A stretch of 64,000 nucleotides of DNA from Paenibacillus ottowii (GTDB lineage: Bacteria; Bacillota; Bacilli; Paenibacillales; Paenibacillaceae). The notes beneath the pieces were generated by a model. That model saw only the letters and a program-made list of their open reading frames with translations, did not search any database and was not told the DNA's origin. The stretch lies in assembly GCF_006874425.1 (NCBI RefSeq), contig NZ_VIJZ01000001.1:310001-374000 (forward strand), written 5' to 3'. Of this stretch, positions 29,842 to 38,994 are shown one piece after another (position 1 is the first letter of the stretch; every line of letters starts with the position of its first letter). The translations under genes were made by a program, and so were the position numbers.

Positions 29842-31497
29842 ATGGGCAAAAAATACGCAAAACACAACATCTGGACAGTACTGCTGGTACTTGCGCTAGG
29901 AGCTGTTTTGGCGCTTTCCGGTTGTGGAGGAGCAGGTGAAGGTGCAAAACCAGAGGCAGGAAAATCGCCAGGCGGAGCGGGGGAAGGTGTGCAGGACACG
30001 TTAATTTATGGGCGAGGTGGGGATTCCGTGGCACTGGATCCTGCCATTGTAACAGATAGCGAATCCCTAAAGATTGGACATCAGGTATTTGATTCCCTAT
30101 TGGAGTACAAGGACGGTACAACCACAGTACAACCCGGATTAGCTGAGAGCTGGGAAGTGTCTCCAGATGGTTTGGTGTACACATTCAAGCTGCGGCAGGG
30201 TGTGAAATTCCACGACGGGACTGACTTTAATGCAGAGGCGGTCGTGTTTAACTTCGAGCGCTGGGCTAATACGAAAAGTCCATATAAATATGAGGGAGAC
30301 TCATTTGACTATTATGACTCCATGTTTGGTTCCGAAAAAAGCCGGGTGATCAAATCGGTCAAGGCAGTAGATGCCAGCACCGTTCAATTTACATTAAATA
30401 AACCGCAGGCTCCTTTTCTGCAAAATTTAGCTATGACTTCATTTGGGATTGCTAGTCCCAAGGCTGTGCAGGAGAAAAAGGCTGATTTCAAAAGCAATCC
30501 GGTGGGTACAGGACCGTTTGTATTTAAAGAATGGAAGCGGAATGACTCCATTACACTGGAGAAAAATCCGAATTATTGGAAGAAGGGACAGCCCAAGCTG
30601 GCTAAGGTCATTGTGCGCTCTATCCCCGACAATACTGCACGATATAATGCGCTGCAAAACGGGGAAATTGATCTGATGGAAGATATGAACCCGGATGATG
30701 TGAAGCAGTTAGAAGGTAACAGTGAGTTGGTGAAAATTGAACGTCCACCTTTCAATATTGCGTACATTGGGTTTAATTTGAAGAAAAAGAAATTCGATAA
30801 TCCCAAGGTGCGGCAGGCATTGAACCACGCAGTAAACAAGCAAGCTATTATTGATGCACTATTTGCCGGACAGGCTAAGCCAGCGGTTAATCCGATGCCA
30901 CCTACGTTATGGGGATACAATGATGGCATTCAGGACTACGCCTATGATCTGAATAAGGCTAAATCTTTGCTGGCGGAAGCGGGCTTCCCTAACGGGCTTC
31001 CAGAGCCACTAATCTTCTATGCCATGCCTGTATCTCGTCCATACATGCCTGACGGCAAAAAGGTAGCAGAGGCCATTCAGGCGGATTTTGAGAAAATAGG
31101 CGTCAAAGTCAACATTCAATCTCCGGAATGGGCTACGTATCTGGATGATCTTAAGGCTGGGGAGAAGGATGATTTGTACATGCTGGGCTGGAACGGGGAC
31201 AATGGCGATCCGGATAACTTCCTGTACACCCTATTGGACAAGGATACAATTCCAGGTAATAACCGCAGTTTCTATGCGAACGAGGAGCTGCATAAAATTC
31301 TAGTAAAAGCTCAAACGGAAGTGGATCAGGACAAACGTACTGAGCTGTACAAGCAAGCGCAGGAAATCATCAAAAAGGATGCGCCATGGATTCCACTGGT
31401 ACACACGACACCTTTAATGGCCGGGAAAACTAACCTTAAAGGGTTTGTTCCTTCTCCAACAGGCACCGAATCGTACAGTAATGTTTATTTTGAATAG
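29842..31497 (+). CDS. Peptide ABC transporter substrate-binding lipoprotein (DppA/OppA family)
   Basis: A 551-aa lipoprotein. The N-terminal signal ends in the lipobox LALSGC (Cys28), then a Gly/Ala/Glu-rich spacer. The body is a family 5 solute-binding protein: LDPAIVTDSESLKIGHQVFD, LAESWEVSPDGLVYTFKLRQ, GVKFHDGTDFNAEAVVFNFE, NPVGTGPFVFKEW and RYNALQNGEIDLMEDMNPDD. It should capture di- or oligopeptides outside the membrane and hand them to the two permeases encoded next. ATG 29842 follows GAAAGGGG by nine bases. Confidence 0.92.
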   Translation: MGKKYAKHNIWTVLLVLALGAVLALSGCGGAGEGAKPEAGKSPGGAGEGVQDTLIYGRGGDSVALDPAIVTDSESLKIGHQVFDSLLEYKDGTTTVQPGLAESWEVSPDGLVYTFKLRQGVKFHDGTDFNAEAVVFNFERWANTKSPYKYEGDSFDYYDSMFGSEKSRVIKSVKAVDASTVQFTLNKPQAPFLQNLAMTSFGIASPKAVQEKKADFKSNPVGTGPFVFKEWKRNDSITLEKNPNYWKKGQPKLAKVIVRSIPDNTARYNALQNGEIDLMEDMNPDDVKQLEGNSELVKIERPPFNIAYIGFNLKKKKFDNPKVRQALNHAVNKQAIIDALFAGQAKPAVNPMPPTLWGYNDGIQDYAYDLNKAKSLLAEAGFPNGLPEPLIFYAMPVSRPYMPDGKKVAEAIQADFEKIGVKVNIQSPEWATYLDDLKAGEKDDLYMLGWNGDNGDPDNFLYTLLDKDTIPGNNRSFYANEELHKILVKAQTEVDQDKRTELYKQAQEIIKKDAPWIPLVHTTPLMAGKTNLKGFVPSPTGTESYSNVYFE

Positions 31498-31526
31498 CCT
31501 AAACGCAAGCAGGCGGTGAATAGCAT

Positions 31527-32531
31527 ATGAACTCATATATTGTAAAAAGGCTGGCTATATTGATTCCGGTATTGCTGGGTATGACGCTTATCGTGTTTTC
31601 GATTATTCATGCTATTCCCGGTGATCCGGCGGAAACGATACTGGGGGACAAGGCCACGGAGCAGTCCAAACAGGCGCTGCGCGGGCAATTAGGGCTGGAT
31701 AAGCCGTGGTTACAGCAGTATGGGACCTATCTAAGTGAGCTGGCACGAGGGGACTTGGGCGATTCCATTCGCACCAGGCAGCCGATTGCCCGGGAAATGG
31801 TCCCTTATCTGGCGGCTACGCTGGAGTTGACGGTCGCAAGCATGTTTTTTGCCGTTGTCGTGGGTATGAATGCAGGCATTGTGAGTGCCTGGAAGCGAAA
31901 TTCCTGGTTTGACTATGTCAGTATGGTGATTGCCCTGGTCGGAGTATCGATGCCGATTTTTTGGCTGGGCTTGATGGAGCAGTGGATCTTTGCTAATAAG
32001 CTGCATTGGCTCCCTTCCATCGGACGCATGAATTCCCGTGATCCAGTGGAAGCTGTGACGAATTTAGCCGTGATTGATGCGTTCATAGGTGGACGTATGG
32101 ACCAAGTGTGGACCGTCATCAAGCATTTGATCCTGCCCAGTATCGCACTGGGCACGATTCCAATGGCGGTCATAGCGCGTATTACCCGTTCCAGCATGCT
32201 GGAGGTGATGGATGCGGACTATATCCGCACCGCTCGGGCGAAGGGGCTGGCATCTTTTCAAGTGGTGTACAAACATGCACTTAAAAATGCCGCTATCCCC
32301 GTGCTTACTGTCATCGGTCTTCAGACCGGCTCTCTACTGGGAGGCGCCGTACTGACAGAGACCATATTTGCCTGGCCTGGCATTGGGCGGTACATTTTTG
32401 AAGCGATAAGCTCGCGGGACTATCCGGTTATCCAAAGCGGAATTTTGATCATTGCGTTCCTGTTCGTCATCATTAATCTGATTGTCGATTTGCTGTATGC
32501 CGTTCTTGACCGGCGTATCCATTATCATTAA
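31527..32531 (+). CDS. Peptide ABC transporter permease (DppB/OppB type)
   Basis: A 334-aa membrane protein with six predicted helices. N-terminus IVKRLAILIPVLLGMTLIVF and GDPAETILGDKAT are typical of DppB. The EAA loop that contacts the ATPase is ADYIRTARAKGLASFQVVYK, followed by GLQTGSLLGGAVLTETIFAW and PGIGRYIFEAISSRDYPVIQ. It forms a heterodimer with the next gene's product. GGCGGTG lies eight bases before the ATG. Confidence 0.93.
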   Translation: MNSYIVKRLAILIPVLLGMTLIVFSIIHAIPGDPAETILGDKATEQSKQALRGQLGLDKPWLQQYGTYLSELARGDLGDSIRTRQPIAREMVPYLAATLELTVASMFFAVVVGMNAGIVSAWKRNSWFDYVSMVIALVGVSMPIFWLGLMEQWIFANKLHWLPSIGRMNSRDPVEAVTNLAVIDAFIGGRMDQVWTVIKHLILPSIALGTIPMAVIARITRSSMLEVMDADYIRTARAKGLASFQVVYKHALKNAAIPVLTVIGLQTGSLLGGAVLTETIFAWPGIGRYIFEAISSRDYPVIQSGILIIAFLFVIINLIVDLLYAVLDRRIHYH

Positions 32532-32566
32532 TCAAGTCGTCAATGGGTCAGAGGGGAGGTTGTCCG

Positions 32567-33478
32567 ATGTCACAATTTTCAATGCAACCCAATAACATAC
32601 CGACAACACGCAGTCCATTGGCGTATTCGCCTGTCGTGTCAGGCCCTTGGAGAGATGCGTGGAGAGCTTTTCGCCACAACAAGATGGCATTAGTTGGTCT
32701 GAGCATTATTATCTTCTTTGTCATCATTGCTTTGATCGCGCCCTGGATTGCTCCTTTTGACTATAAAGAGCAAAATTTGGTAAGCCGCTTGCAGCCTCCT
32801 TCCGCAGAGCATTGGTTCGGTACCGATGATCTGGGTCGAGATTTACTGACTCGTACGCTGTATGGCGCCAGAATCTCGTTATGGGTCGGTTTCTTGTCCG
32901 TTATTGGTTCGATGATTGTAGGAACTGCTCTGGGATTAATCGCGGGCTTTTACGGAAAATGGGCTGATATGATCATCTCGCGCCTATTCGATATCTTGCT
33001 GGCGTTTCCGGGCATTTTGCTGGCAATTGCTATTGTGGCGATTCTCGGGCCGTCGTTGGAAAATGCATTATACGCTATTGCCATTGTCAATGTGCCTACG
33101 TATGGACGTTTGGTTCGCTCCAAGGTGCTGAGTGTTAAAACGGAGGAGTATATAACTTCTGCGCGGGCGCTCGGGGCTAATAATCGGCGCATCATACTCC
33201 GTTATATTTTGCCTAATAGCCTGACACCGATCATCGTACAGGGAACATTGGGGATTGGAACGGCCATCATTGAAGCAGCAGCGCTCGGATTTCTCGGTTT
33301 GGGTGCACAACCTCCTGAGCCTGAGTGGGGCAAAATGTTATCCGATTCGCGGCAATATATCCAAAATGCACCTTGGACGGTTATTTTTCCGGGTGTATCC
33401 ATTATGCTAACTGTTTTGGGCTTTAATCTGATGGGGGATGGCCTGCGGGATGTTTTGGACCCGAAAGCAAAGCATTAG
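32567..33478 (+). CDS. Peptide ABC transporter permease (DppC/OppC type)
   Basis: A 303-aa permease with the DppC N-terminal segment (WRAFRHNKMALVGLSIIIFF), EHWFGTDDLGRDLLTRTLYG, and the EAA loop EEYITSARALGANNRRIILR. It ends LGFNLMGDGLRDVLDPKAK. ATG 32567 lies six bases after GGGGAGG; the longer frame from 32543 includes the ribosome-binding site. No ATPase genes follow, so the transporter must borrow OppD/OppF-like subunits encoded elsewhere. Confidence 0.93.
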   Translation: MSQFSMQPNNIPTTRSPLAYSPVVSGPWRDAWRAFRHNKMALVGLSIIIFFVIIALIAPWIAPFDYKEQNLVSRLQPPSAEHWFGTDDLGRDLLTRTLYGARISLWVGFLSVIGSMIVGTALGLIAGFYGKWADMIISRLFDILLAFPGILLAIAIVAILGPSLENALYAIAIVNVPTYGRLVRSKVLSVKTEEYITSARALGANNRRIILRYILPNSLTPIIVQGTLGIGTAIIEAAALGFLGLGAQPPEPEWGKMLSDSRQYIQNAPWTVIFPGVSIMLTVLGFNLMGDGLRDVLDPKAKH

Positions 33479-33495
33479 AACTTGGTTTCGTTTTC

Positions 33496-33544
33496 TGAGG
33501 TGTTCCCTGGCCTGAATATGCGGCTGGAGGGACACCTCTTTATT
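33496..33544 (+). terminator. Intrinsic terminator after the permease operon
   Basis: GAGGTGT-t-CCCT pairs with AGGG-a-CACCTC across a ~24-base loop, followed by TTTATT. It ends the binding protein-permease operon. Confidence 0.78.
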
Positions 33545-33688
33545 ATGATATTTCTTGATGTTTCGGTAAGATCACTGTCTGTGCAATGGCGCCAAAAATA
33601 ATTTTCATTGCTGAAAGTCATGTGAACTTTCCTGAGGCGTGAAAAAAATGTATAATCACTCCAATTGAGTACGTAGGGAGTGGGCTTT

Positions 33689-35104
33689 ATGACATGGCAA
33701 AACAAGAGAGAACATCGGCAATTTGCGGAGCAGACACGAAGCGACGCTTCACGGGCGGCATATGAACGGGATTATTCCCGATTGATCCATTCACCGACTT
33801 TCCGTCGGTTGCAGGGTAAATCACAAGTATTTGGCGCAGGCACAGGCGACTATTATCGCACACGGTTGACACATTCTTTGGAGGTAGCGCAAATTGCCCG
33901 TGAGGCAGCACGAAGCTTGCTGCGCCGTCATCCAGAGGTAGAGTTGGAACAGGCGGATAATGCAGGACTGATCATTGACCCTGAGGTGGTGGAGTGTGCG
34001 TCGATCGCACATGACTTTGGACATCCACCGTTCGGGCACAAGGGAGAAGAGGTACTGGACGGGATTTTGGATCAACTGATAGAGACAAAGGTAGAAAAGA
34101 TATCCGCAGCTGGCGGCTTTACGCCAGAGTCCAAGCGTGGACTTGAGGCCTATGCGCGTGAGCGACAAATTTATGAGCATTTTGAAGGGAATGCGCACAA
34201 TTTTCGGCTGATAATGTTTTTGGAGAAGCGTGAAAATGTGGATGGTTTGAATTTGTCGGACGCGGTGTTGCTCGGAATCAACAAATACCCGTATCCAGGA
34301 ATTTTGAATAAAAAAGGGTTGTACCTGCATGAGTGGGAATATATACGTTCGATCCGTGAGGATTGGGGCATCCCTGACGGTAAAAAAACGCTGGAGGCCC
34401 AGCTCATGGACCTGTGCGACGATATTGCTTATTCCGCGCATGATCTGGAGGATGGGATTAAGGCAGGGAAAATTGAAGTGCACGAACATTTCTTATATGA
34501 TCCATACTTAATTCGTCTGATTACGGAGAAGATCACTACGCTGGAGGATAGCTTCTGGCAAGGCTGGCAACTGACTGAGATTGAACAGAAGGTAGCGGCA
34601 GTGCTAAGCGAATTTTTGAAGGTGTGGAATGGCAAGATGCCGATATGCGAACACGACTATTCTCGCACCCGCCGTGAGGTGAAGGCATACTGGGTCAGTC
34701 TGTTTGTCAGTAGTTTAGGTGTAATTGATGATGGAAATTGGAAGAAGGTAACCTTTGTACGGGATGGAAGCGAGGATTTGGATATGCTGCGCACGGTGAG
34801 TGTGTTAAAAAGCTTCGCTTGGGTCACCATGATCCGCGATCTGCGCGTGCAGCGTCTGCAAAAACGCAGTGAATGGATGCTCAGACGGTTATGGTTGGCT
34901 TTCCTGGACCCTGAAACATCCAAGTCCATTATTCCAACCGATTGGCTCCAGCGCTATGAGCGCGACCAAGCCAAGGCAAAACCGATCTGGACATGGGAGC
35001 ATATGGTCATCGATTATATTGCAGGCATGACCGATGCGTTTGCTGAAAAAATTTATAATGAGTTATATGGTCTGAAGGTGGGTTCCATTTATGACCTGGA
35101 CTAA
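33689..35104 (+). CDS. dGTP triphosphohydrolase-like HD-domain protein
   Basis: A 471-aa protein of the dGTPase family, which cleaves dGTP (or other dNTPs) to the nucleoside and tripolyphosphate. It has DYSRLIHSPTFRRLQGKSQV, GDYYRTRLTHSLEVAQIARE (His62) and the HD pair in SIAHDFGHPPFGHKGEEVLD (His108, Asp109); EGNAHNFR and DDIAYSAHDLEDG supply further metal and substrate residues. Size matches long-form Dgt proteins with a C-terminal helical domain. ATG 33689 follows AGGGAGTGG; GTG 33680 is in frame but overlaps that site. It stands alone. Confidence 0.9.
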   Translation: MTWQNKREHRQFAEQTRSDASRAAYERDYSRLIHSPTFRRLQGKSQVFGAGTGDYYRTRLTHSLEVAQIAREAARSLLRRHPEVELEQADNAGLIIDPEVVECASIAHDFGHPPFGHKGEEVLDGILDQLIETKVEKISAAGGFTPESKRGLEAYARERQIYEHFEGNAHNFRLIMFLEKRENVDGLNLSDAVLLGINKYPYPGILNKKGLYLHEWEYIRSIREDWGIPDGKKTLEAQLMDLCDDIAYSAHDLEDGIKAGKIEVHEHFLYDPYLIRLITEKITTLEDSFWQGWQLTEIEQKVAAVLSEFLKVWNGKMPICEHDYSRTRREVKAYWVSLFVSSLGVIDDGNWKKVTFVRDGSEDLDMLRTVSVLKSFAWVTMIRDLRVQRLQKRSEWMLRRLWLAFLDPETSKSIIPTDWLQRYERDQAKAKPIWTWEHMVIDYIAGMTDAFAEKIYNELYGLKVGSIYDLD

Positions 35105-35175
35105 CACTTTTATTTAACCCTATATAGTAGAAGAAACTCGTTTAGAACGGATATAAGGGAGGGGGGAAGGCGTAT

Positions 35176-36120
35176 ATGCAACCTCAATCTTTAGCTATTA
35201 ACTCGTTGAATCTTGGTGTACTTGATATGGTACCGCTGCTGCCCGGCACTCGCCCGGAGCAAGCGGTTCAATGGGCAGCGGAGTTGGCGAGACAGGCGGA
35301 AGCGTGGGGATATACACGCTACTGGACCTCCGAGCATCATGATATGGAGGGGCTGGCTTCCTCCAGTCCAGAAGTGCTGTTGTCTCATATCGGGGCGGTG
35401 ACGACAACAATCCGACTGGGTGCGGGAGCTATATTGCTTCCGCATTATAGTCCAGTCAAGGTCGCCGAATGGTTTCATCTGCTGGCCGCTCTATATCCGG
35501 GCAGAGTCGAATTGGGGCTGGGGAGAGCCCCTGGCGGGGGACCTCATGCTTCGATGGCACTAAGTGGCAATTTTCTTCAACATGTGACCGAGCTGCCACA
35601 GAAGATGGAAGCTCTATTGGCTTTATTGGAAGGCACATATGAATATGAGCAGACCCCTGTGATTGCCCGTCCGATGCCAGATCAGCCGCCAGCACTGTGG
35701 ATGCTGGGTACCAACCGAAAAAGTGCCGAATATGCTGCAAGGTATTCAACAGGCTATGTATTTGGCCAATTTATGAGTGAACAGCAAACGGAAGAAATGC
35801 TAAGCATTTACCGCTCTCACTTTCAGCCATCCACCCGGATGGACAAGCCGCGTACTATGGTTGCTGTAGGAGCAGTATGTGCTTTGACGGATGAGTTGGC
35901 GCAGCAATGGGCTGCTCAGATTTCATTAGGCGATCCGGCGGTACGGGCCAGTTGGTTGGTGGGGACACCAGCGGTTATTGCTGATCAGTTGCGTAGTTTG
36001 CAGATCAAATATGATAATAATGAGTTTCTACTGGTCACACCCATTCCCGATTATGAGCAGCGGCTTCTTTCCTACCGACTCATAGCGGAGGCGATGAATT
36101 CCAGTCTGGAATCCAAATGA
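35176..36120 (+). CDS. Luciferase-like flavin monooxygenase (MsnO8-type LLM family)
   Basis: A 314-aa protein of the bacterial luciferase fold. NSLNLGVLDMVPLLPGTRPE, YTRYWTSEHHDMEGLASSSP, IRLGAGAILLPHYSPVKVAE and LYPGRVELGLGRAPGG are diagnostic for the LLM subfamily labelled MsnO8. Such enzymes use FMNH2 (or F420 in other phyla) to oxidise small molecules; the substrate is not known. Preceded by GGGAGGGGGGAAGG. The next gene begins one base after its stop. Confidence 0.88.
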   Translation: MQPQSLAINSLNLGVLDMVPLLPGTRPEQAVQWAAELARQAEAWGYTRYWTSEHHDMEGLASSSPEVLLSHIGAVTTTIRLGAGAILLPHYSPVKVAEWFHLLAALYPGRVELGLGRAPGGGPHASMALSGNFLQHVTELPQKMEALLALLEGTYEYEQTPVIARPMPDQPPALWMLGTNRKSAEYAARYSTGYVFGQFMSEQQTEEMLSIYRSHFQPSTRMDKPRTMVAVGAVCALTDELAQQWAAQISLGDPAVRASWLVGTPAVIADQLRSLQIKYDNNEFLLVTPIPDYEQRLLSYRLIAEAMNSSLESK

Positions 36121-36121
36121 A

Positions 36122-37129
36122 ATGATGAAAAGAGATTCTAACATGAATAAACACGAAACGAATATGAGTGAAATGAAATCAAGCTACATTTATACCTATG
36201 CGTGTCATGAAACCGAGCGTGAGCTGTGCCTTTTGGAACTAAAATGCTTATTTGGTCAGGAGCCCATGCATAGTTCCATGCTGTTGTCCCATCTTCGGCT
36301 GGAGCCGGGAGTCAGCCCGTTTATCCATCTTCGTCTGGATATCACCATCAATGCGGACACGCTGGAGGAACTATGTGAAGCGGCTTCTATGTTACAGTTG
36401 GAGCAAGGAAAGACTTTTAAGGTGCTGTGCCTTAAAGAAGGGGACAATGGGGCCGACTATGATGAACGACGCGGGATAGAACGCCGGATTGGCGCACGTA
36501 TTCAGGGGCAGGCGCAAATGAAGATGCCGGATGTCACCCTAGGAGTCATACGGGTAGGAGAACGGTGGCTAATGGGCAAGTGCGAGTATAGCGACAGATC
36601 ATGGCAGGAACGTCGTCAGAAGCCGCAAAATTATTCTACTGGACTCCCCGTTTTGGTAGCTAGAGCACTTGTGAATTTGGCAGCAACAGATCTAACTGCC
36701 TCTAAGGAAAAATCAAGCCCCTTAAAACTGTTGGACCCGTGTTGTGGTATGGGCAATGTAATGATTGAGGCATTGAGTATGGGCAAAGATATTCGCGGCT
36801 GTGACATCAATCCGTTGGCAGTACGTGGGGCACGAGTGAATTTACGTCATTTTGGATATGAAGAGGATCTGGTGAAGCTCGGAGATATGAATATGCTCAC
36901 AGGCGCTTACGATGCAGCTATATTGGATATGCCCTATAACCTGTGTTCCGTGCTCCCTGCTGATGAACAAAAAAGGATGCTGCGCAGTCTGAGACGTCTG
37001 GCCGCGCGGGCAGTGATCGTGAGCACGGAGCCGATGGCAACATTGCTATCCGAGTCAGGCTGGGTCGTTACGGAGCAATGCCGCATCCATAAGACAGGTA
37101 TGAGTCGGGAAATCTGGATCTGTGAGTAG
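36122..37129 (+). CDS. Trm11/UPF0020-type RNA methyltransferase-like protein
   Basis: A 335-aa SAM-dependent methyltransferase. The N-terminal ~180 residues form a THUMP-like or substrate-binding region starting SSYIYTYACHETERELCLLE. The Rossmann domain begins with LLDPCCGMGNVMIEALSMGK, then GCDINPLAVRGARVNLRHFG, and has a catalytic motif ILDMPYN in place of the usual DPPY. This fits guanine-N2 or related RNA methylases of the UPF0020 group. ATG 36122 (or 36125) is used; ATG 36143 is an alternative after AAAAGAG. Likely co-transcribed with the LLM gene, though no functional link is evident. Confidence 0.8.
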   Translation: MMKRDSNMNKHETNMSEMKSSYIYTYACHETERELCLLELKCLFGQEPMHSSMLLSHLRLEPGVSPFIHLRLDITINADTLEELCEAASMLQLEQGKTFKVLCLKEGDNGADYDERRGIERRIGARIQGQAQMKMPDVTLGVIRVGERWLMGKCEYSDRSWQERRQKPQNYSTGLPVLVARALVNLAATDLTASKEKSSPLKLLDPCCGMGNVMIEALSMGKDIRGCDINPLAVRGARVNLRHFGYEEDLVKLGDMNMLTGAYDAAILDMPYNLCSVLPADEQKRMLRSLRRLAARAVIVSTEPMATLLSESGWVVTEQCRIHKTGMSREIWICE

Positions 37130-37133
37130 GTTG

Positions 37134-38090
37134 TTAATACTGAGTTTTATAGTTAACCAAATTCAGCGGCAGCTTTTGACCCGTAGCATAGGCTTTTAAA
37201 TTCGTAAGAAAAATGTCCACCGCTCGTTCAGCATATCGGTCTGTATCCCCTGCAATATGCGGTGTAATTAGCACATGCTCCAGGCTCCATAGTGGATGTG
37301 ACGCAGGTAGCGGTTCTTCCTCAAATACATCCAGTCCGGCAAAGGCAATATGTTTCTGCTCCAGTGAACGTACCAGGGCATCTGTATGAACAGTCTTGCC
37401 ACGACCGACATTAATGAAGAAGGCTCCTTTGCGCATAGCTGCAAATGCTTTTTCGTCAAAGAAGTGATGGGTCTCTTCTGTGAATGGCAAAATATTTACC
37501 ACAATATCCGCCACGCCCAATGCTTCATGCAATTGTTCGTTGGTGTACATGCGTTCTACATGGGGAGCTTCCTTGCCGGAACGGCGAACCCCGATCACAC
37601 GCATGCCGAAGGCTTCTGCGATCCGGGCGGTTTCACGCCCGATTTCGCCAACGCCTGTAATCAGCAGCGTTTTACCACGTAATTCCGTCAGTTGACCTGC
37701 CGGTGGTTGCCATGTTTTCTGACGCTGCAAGAGAGCTGCTTGCTGTAAATAACGGGTATGCGATAGCAGCATGCCAAAGATCTGCTCCGTGATTGGAATC
37801 GCATGCACACCGCTCGTATTCGTGAGTGCAATGTCGCGCTTTTCCAGTTCGGCAAGCGGCAGCTTATCAATCCCAGCCGACCAGGTTTGTATCCATTTCA
37901 GTTTGCTGTCTGGATGTAATGCCTCCTCGGCAATATGCTTGGACCAGCCTAAAATAATCTCGGCCTCACGGATTTGTTCAGACTTCAGTTCTTGAGCCTT
38001 GCCAATAATCAACTCGTAGCCTGGAGCCGCTGCATGAACCTGTATTTTTTGATCTTCCGTCAGTTGATGTAAACTTAAAATGCTTCCCAT
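37134..38090 (-). CDS. D-2-hydroxyacid dehydrogenase (NAD-binding)
   Basis: A 318-aa oxidoreductase. Catalytic-domain N-terminus, then KWIQTWSAGIDKLP, the Rossmann signature LLITGVGEIGRETARIAEAF, ADIVVNILPFTEETHHFFDE, FINVGRGKTVHTDAL (catalytic Arg), AGLDVFEEEPLPASHPLWSL (Glu) and VLITPHIAGDT (His). It probably reduces 2-keto acids or phosphonate-like acids; the substrate is not readable. Convergent with the methyltransferase gene, whose stop lies four bases away, so no terminator fits between them. Confidence 0.92.
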   Translation of the reverse strand: MGSILSLHQLTEDQKIQVHAAAPGYELIIGKAQELKSEQIREAEIILGWSKHIAEEALHPDSKLKWIQTWSAGIDKLPLAELEKRDIALTNTSGVHAIPITEQIFGMLLSHTRYLQQAALLQRQKTWQPPAGQLTELRGKTLLITGVGEIGRETARIAEAFGMRVIGVRRSGKEAPHVERMYTNEQLHEALGVADIVVNILPFTEETHHFFDEKAFAAMRKGAFFINVGRGKTVHTDALVRSLEQKHIAFAGLDVFEEEPLPASHPLWSLEHVLITPHIAGDTDRYAERAVDIFLTNLKAYATGQKLPLNLVNYKTQY

Positions 38091-38316
38091 GATTCATTGC
38101 CTCCTCGATGTTTGAATTCTTTGGAGTTTCCAATATATTCTGGCGAACCATCCCTTCAAGGATAACAGATTGCCGGAAAATTTGCATAAGAAGGGTAGAA
38201 ACAAGCTTGTGGTGTCATTATATATAACAACAAGTGGCTTACCCTGATTAGGGACCAACCAAACAGCTATTTTTTGGAATATCCACGGGATAATCATAAG
38301 AAAGGAGAAGCGGTTG

Positions 38317-38883
38317 ATGAAAAATGAATCGCAAAGGCTTTTTACAGCGATTGCTTTGCCGAACGAGCACAAGAAGAAGTTACGTCATTGGGTGGAGCAG
38401 GATTTGAATCATTTGTCTTTTCGCAAATGGAGTGACTTCAGAGATTACCACGTGACCCTACAGTTTCTGGGTGATGTGGCGACCTCGGTTATTCCACAAC
38501 TTGAGCAGGCCCTAGCTCATGCTGCGGCTGAGCATCGTCCGTTCACGCTCGGCATAGGTGAGGCAGGCTTTTTTGGACGTGAACAATTTCCGCGTGTACT
38601 GTGGAGAGGAGTGACCGGGCAGCGAGAGCCGCTAGATCAGCTATACCAGTCCATACTTCGGGCTACCGAACCGCTGGGTTTTAAACCCGAGCAAAGGCCT
38701 TATCGACCCCATATCACCGTAGCGCGTTCGTATACAGGAGAAGAGCCCGTTTCAGCGTCAGTGTGGCAGTCAAATGGCCGAAGCGGCGAGTCTTGGGTAG
38801 TGGGGGAATTTGTGTTATATGCAACACGAATGGGGCAAAAACCGATGTACCAAATAATTCAAACATTCCCATTAATGAGGTGA
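38317..38883 (+). CDS. thpR: RNA 2',3'-cyclic phosphodiesterase ThpR
   Basis: A 188-aa 2H phosphoesterase. RLFTAIALPNEHKKKLRHWV opens the fold and the two catalytic HxTx motifs are present as HVTLQFLGDV (~residue 45) and HITVARS (~residue 134). The enzyme opens 2',3'-cyclic phosphates on RNA ends; the old name 2'-5' RNA ligase describes the reverse activity. ATG 38317 lies nine bases after AAAGGAG; TTG 38314 is an alternative. The 226-base region before it, shared with the divergent dehydrogenase, must hold both promoters. Confidence 0.93.
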   Translation: MKNESQRLFTAIALPNEHKKKLRHWVEQDLNHLSFRKWSDFRDYHVTLQFLGDVATSVIPQLEQALAHAAAEHRPFTLGIGEAGFFGREQFPRVLWRGVTGQREPLDQLYQSILRATEPLGFKPEQRPYRPHITVARSYTGEEPVSASVWQSNGRSGESWVVGEFVLYATRMGQKPMYQIIQTFPLMR

Positions 38884-38994
38884 AACCCTTGATCTATCAG
38901 CGAATTTAGTGATATAGTGTTTCAGCGTTATTCAAAAAGCGCATTTTGGGTTACATATCAGAGGAATGTGCTTAAAGTTAACGGGAGGAACATT

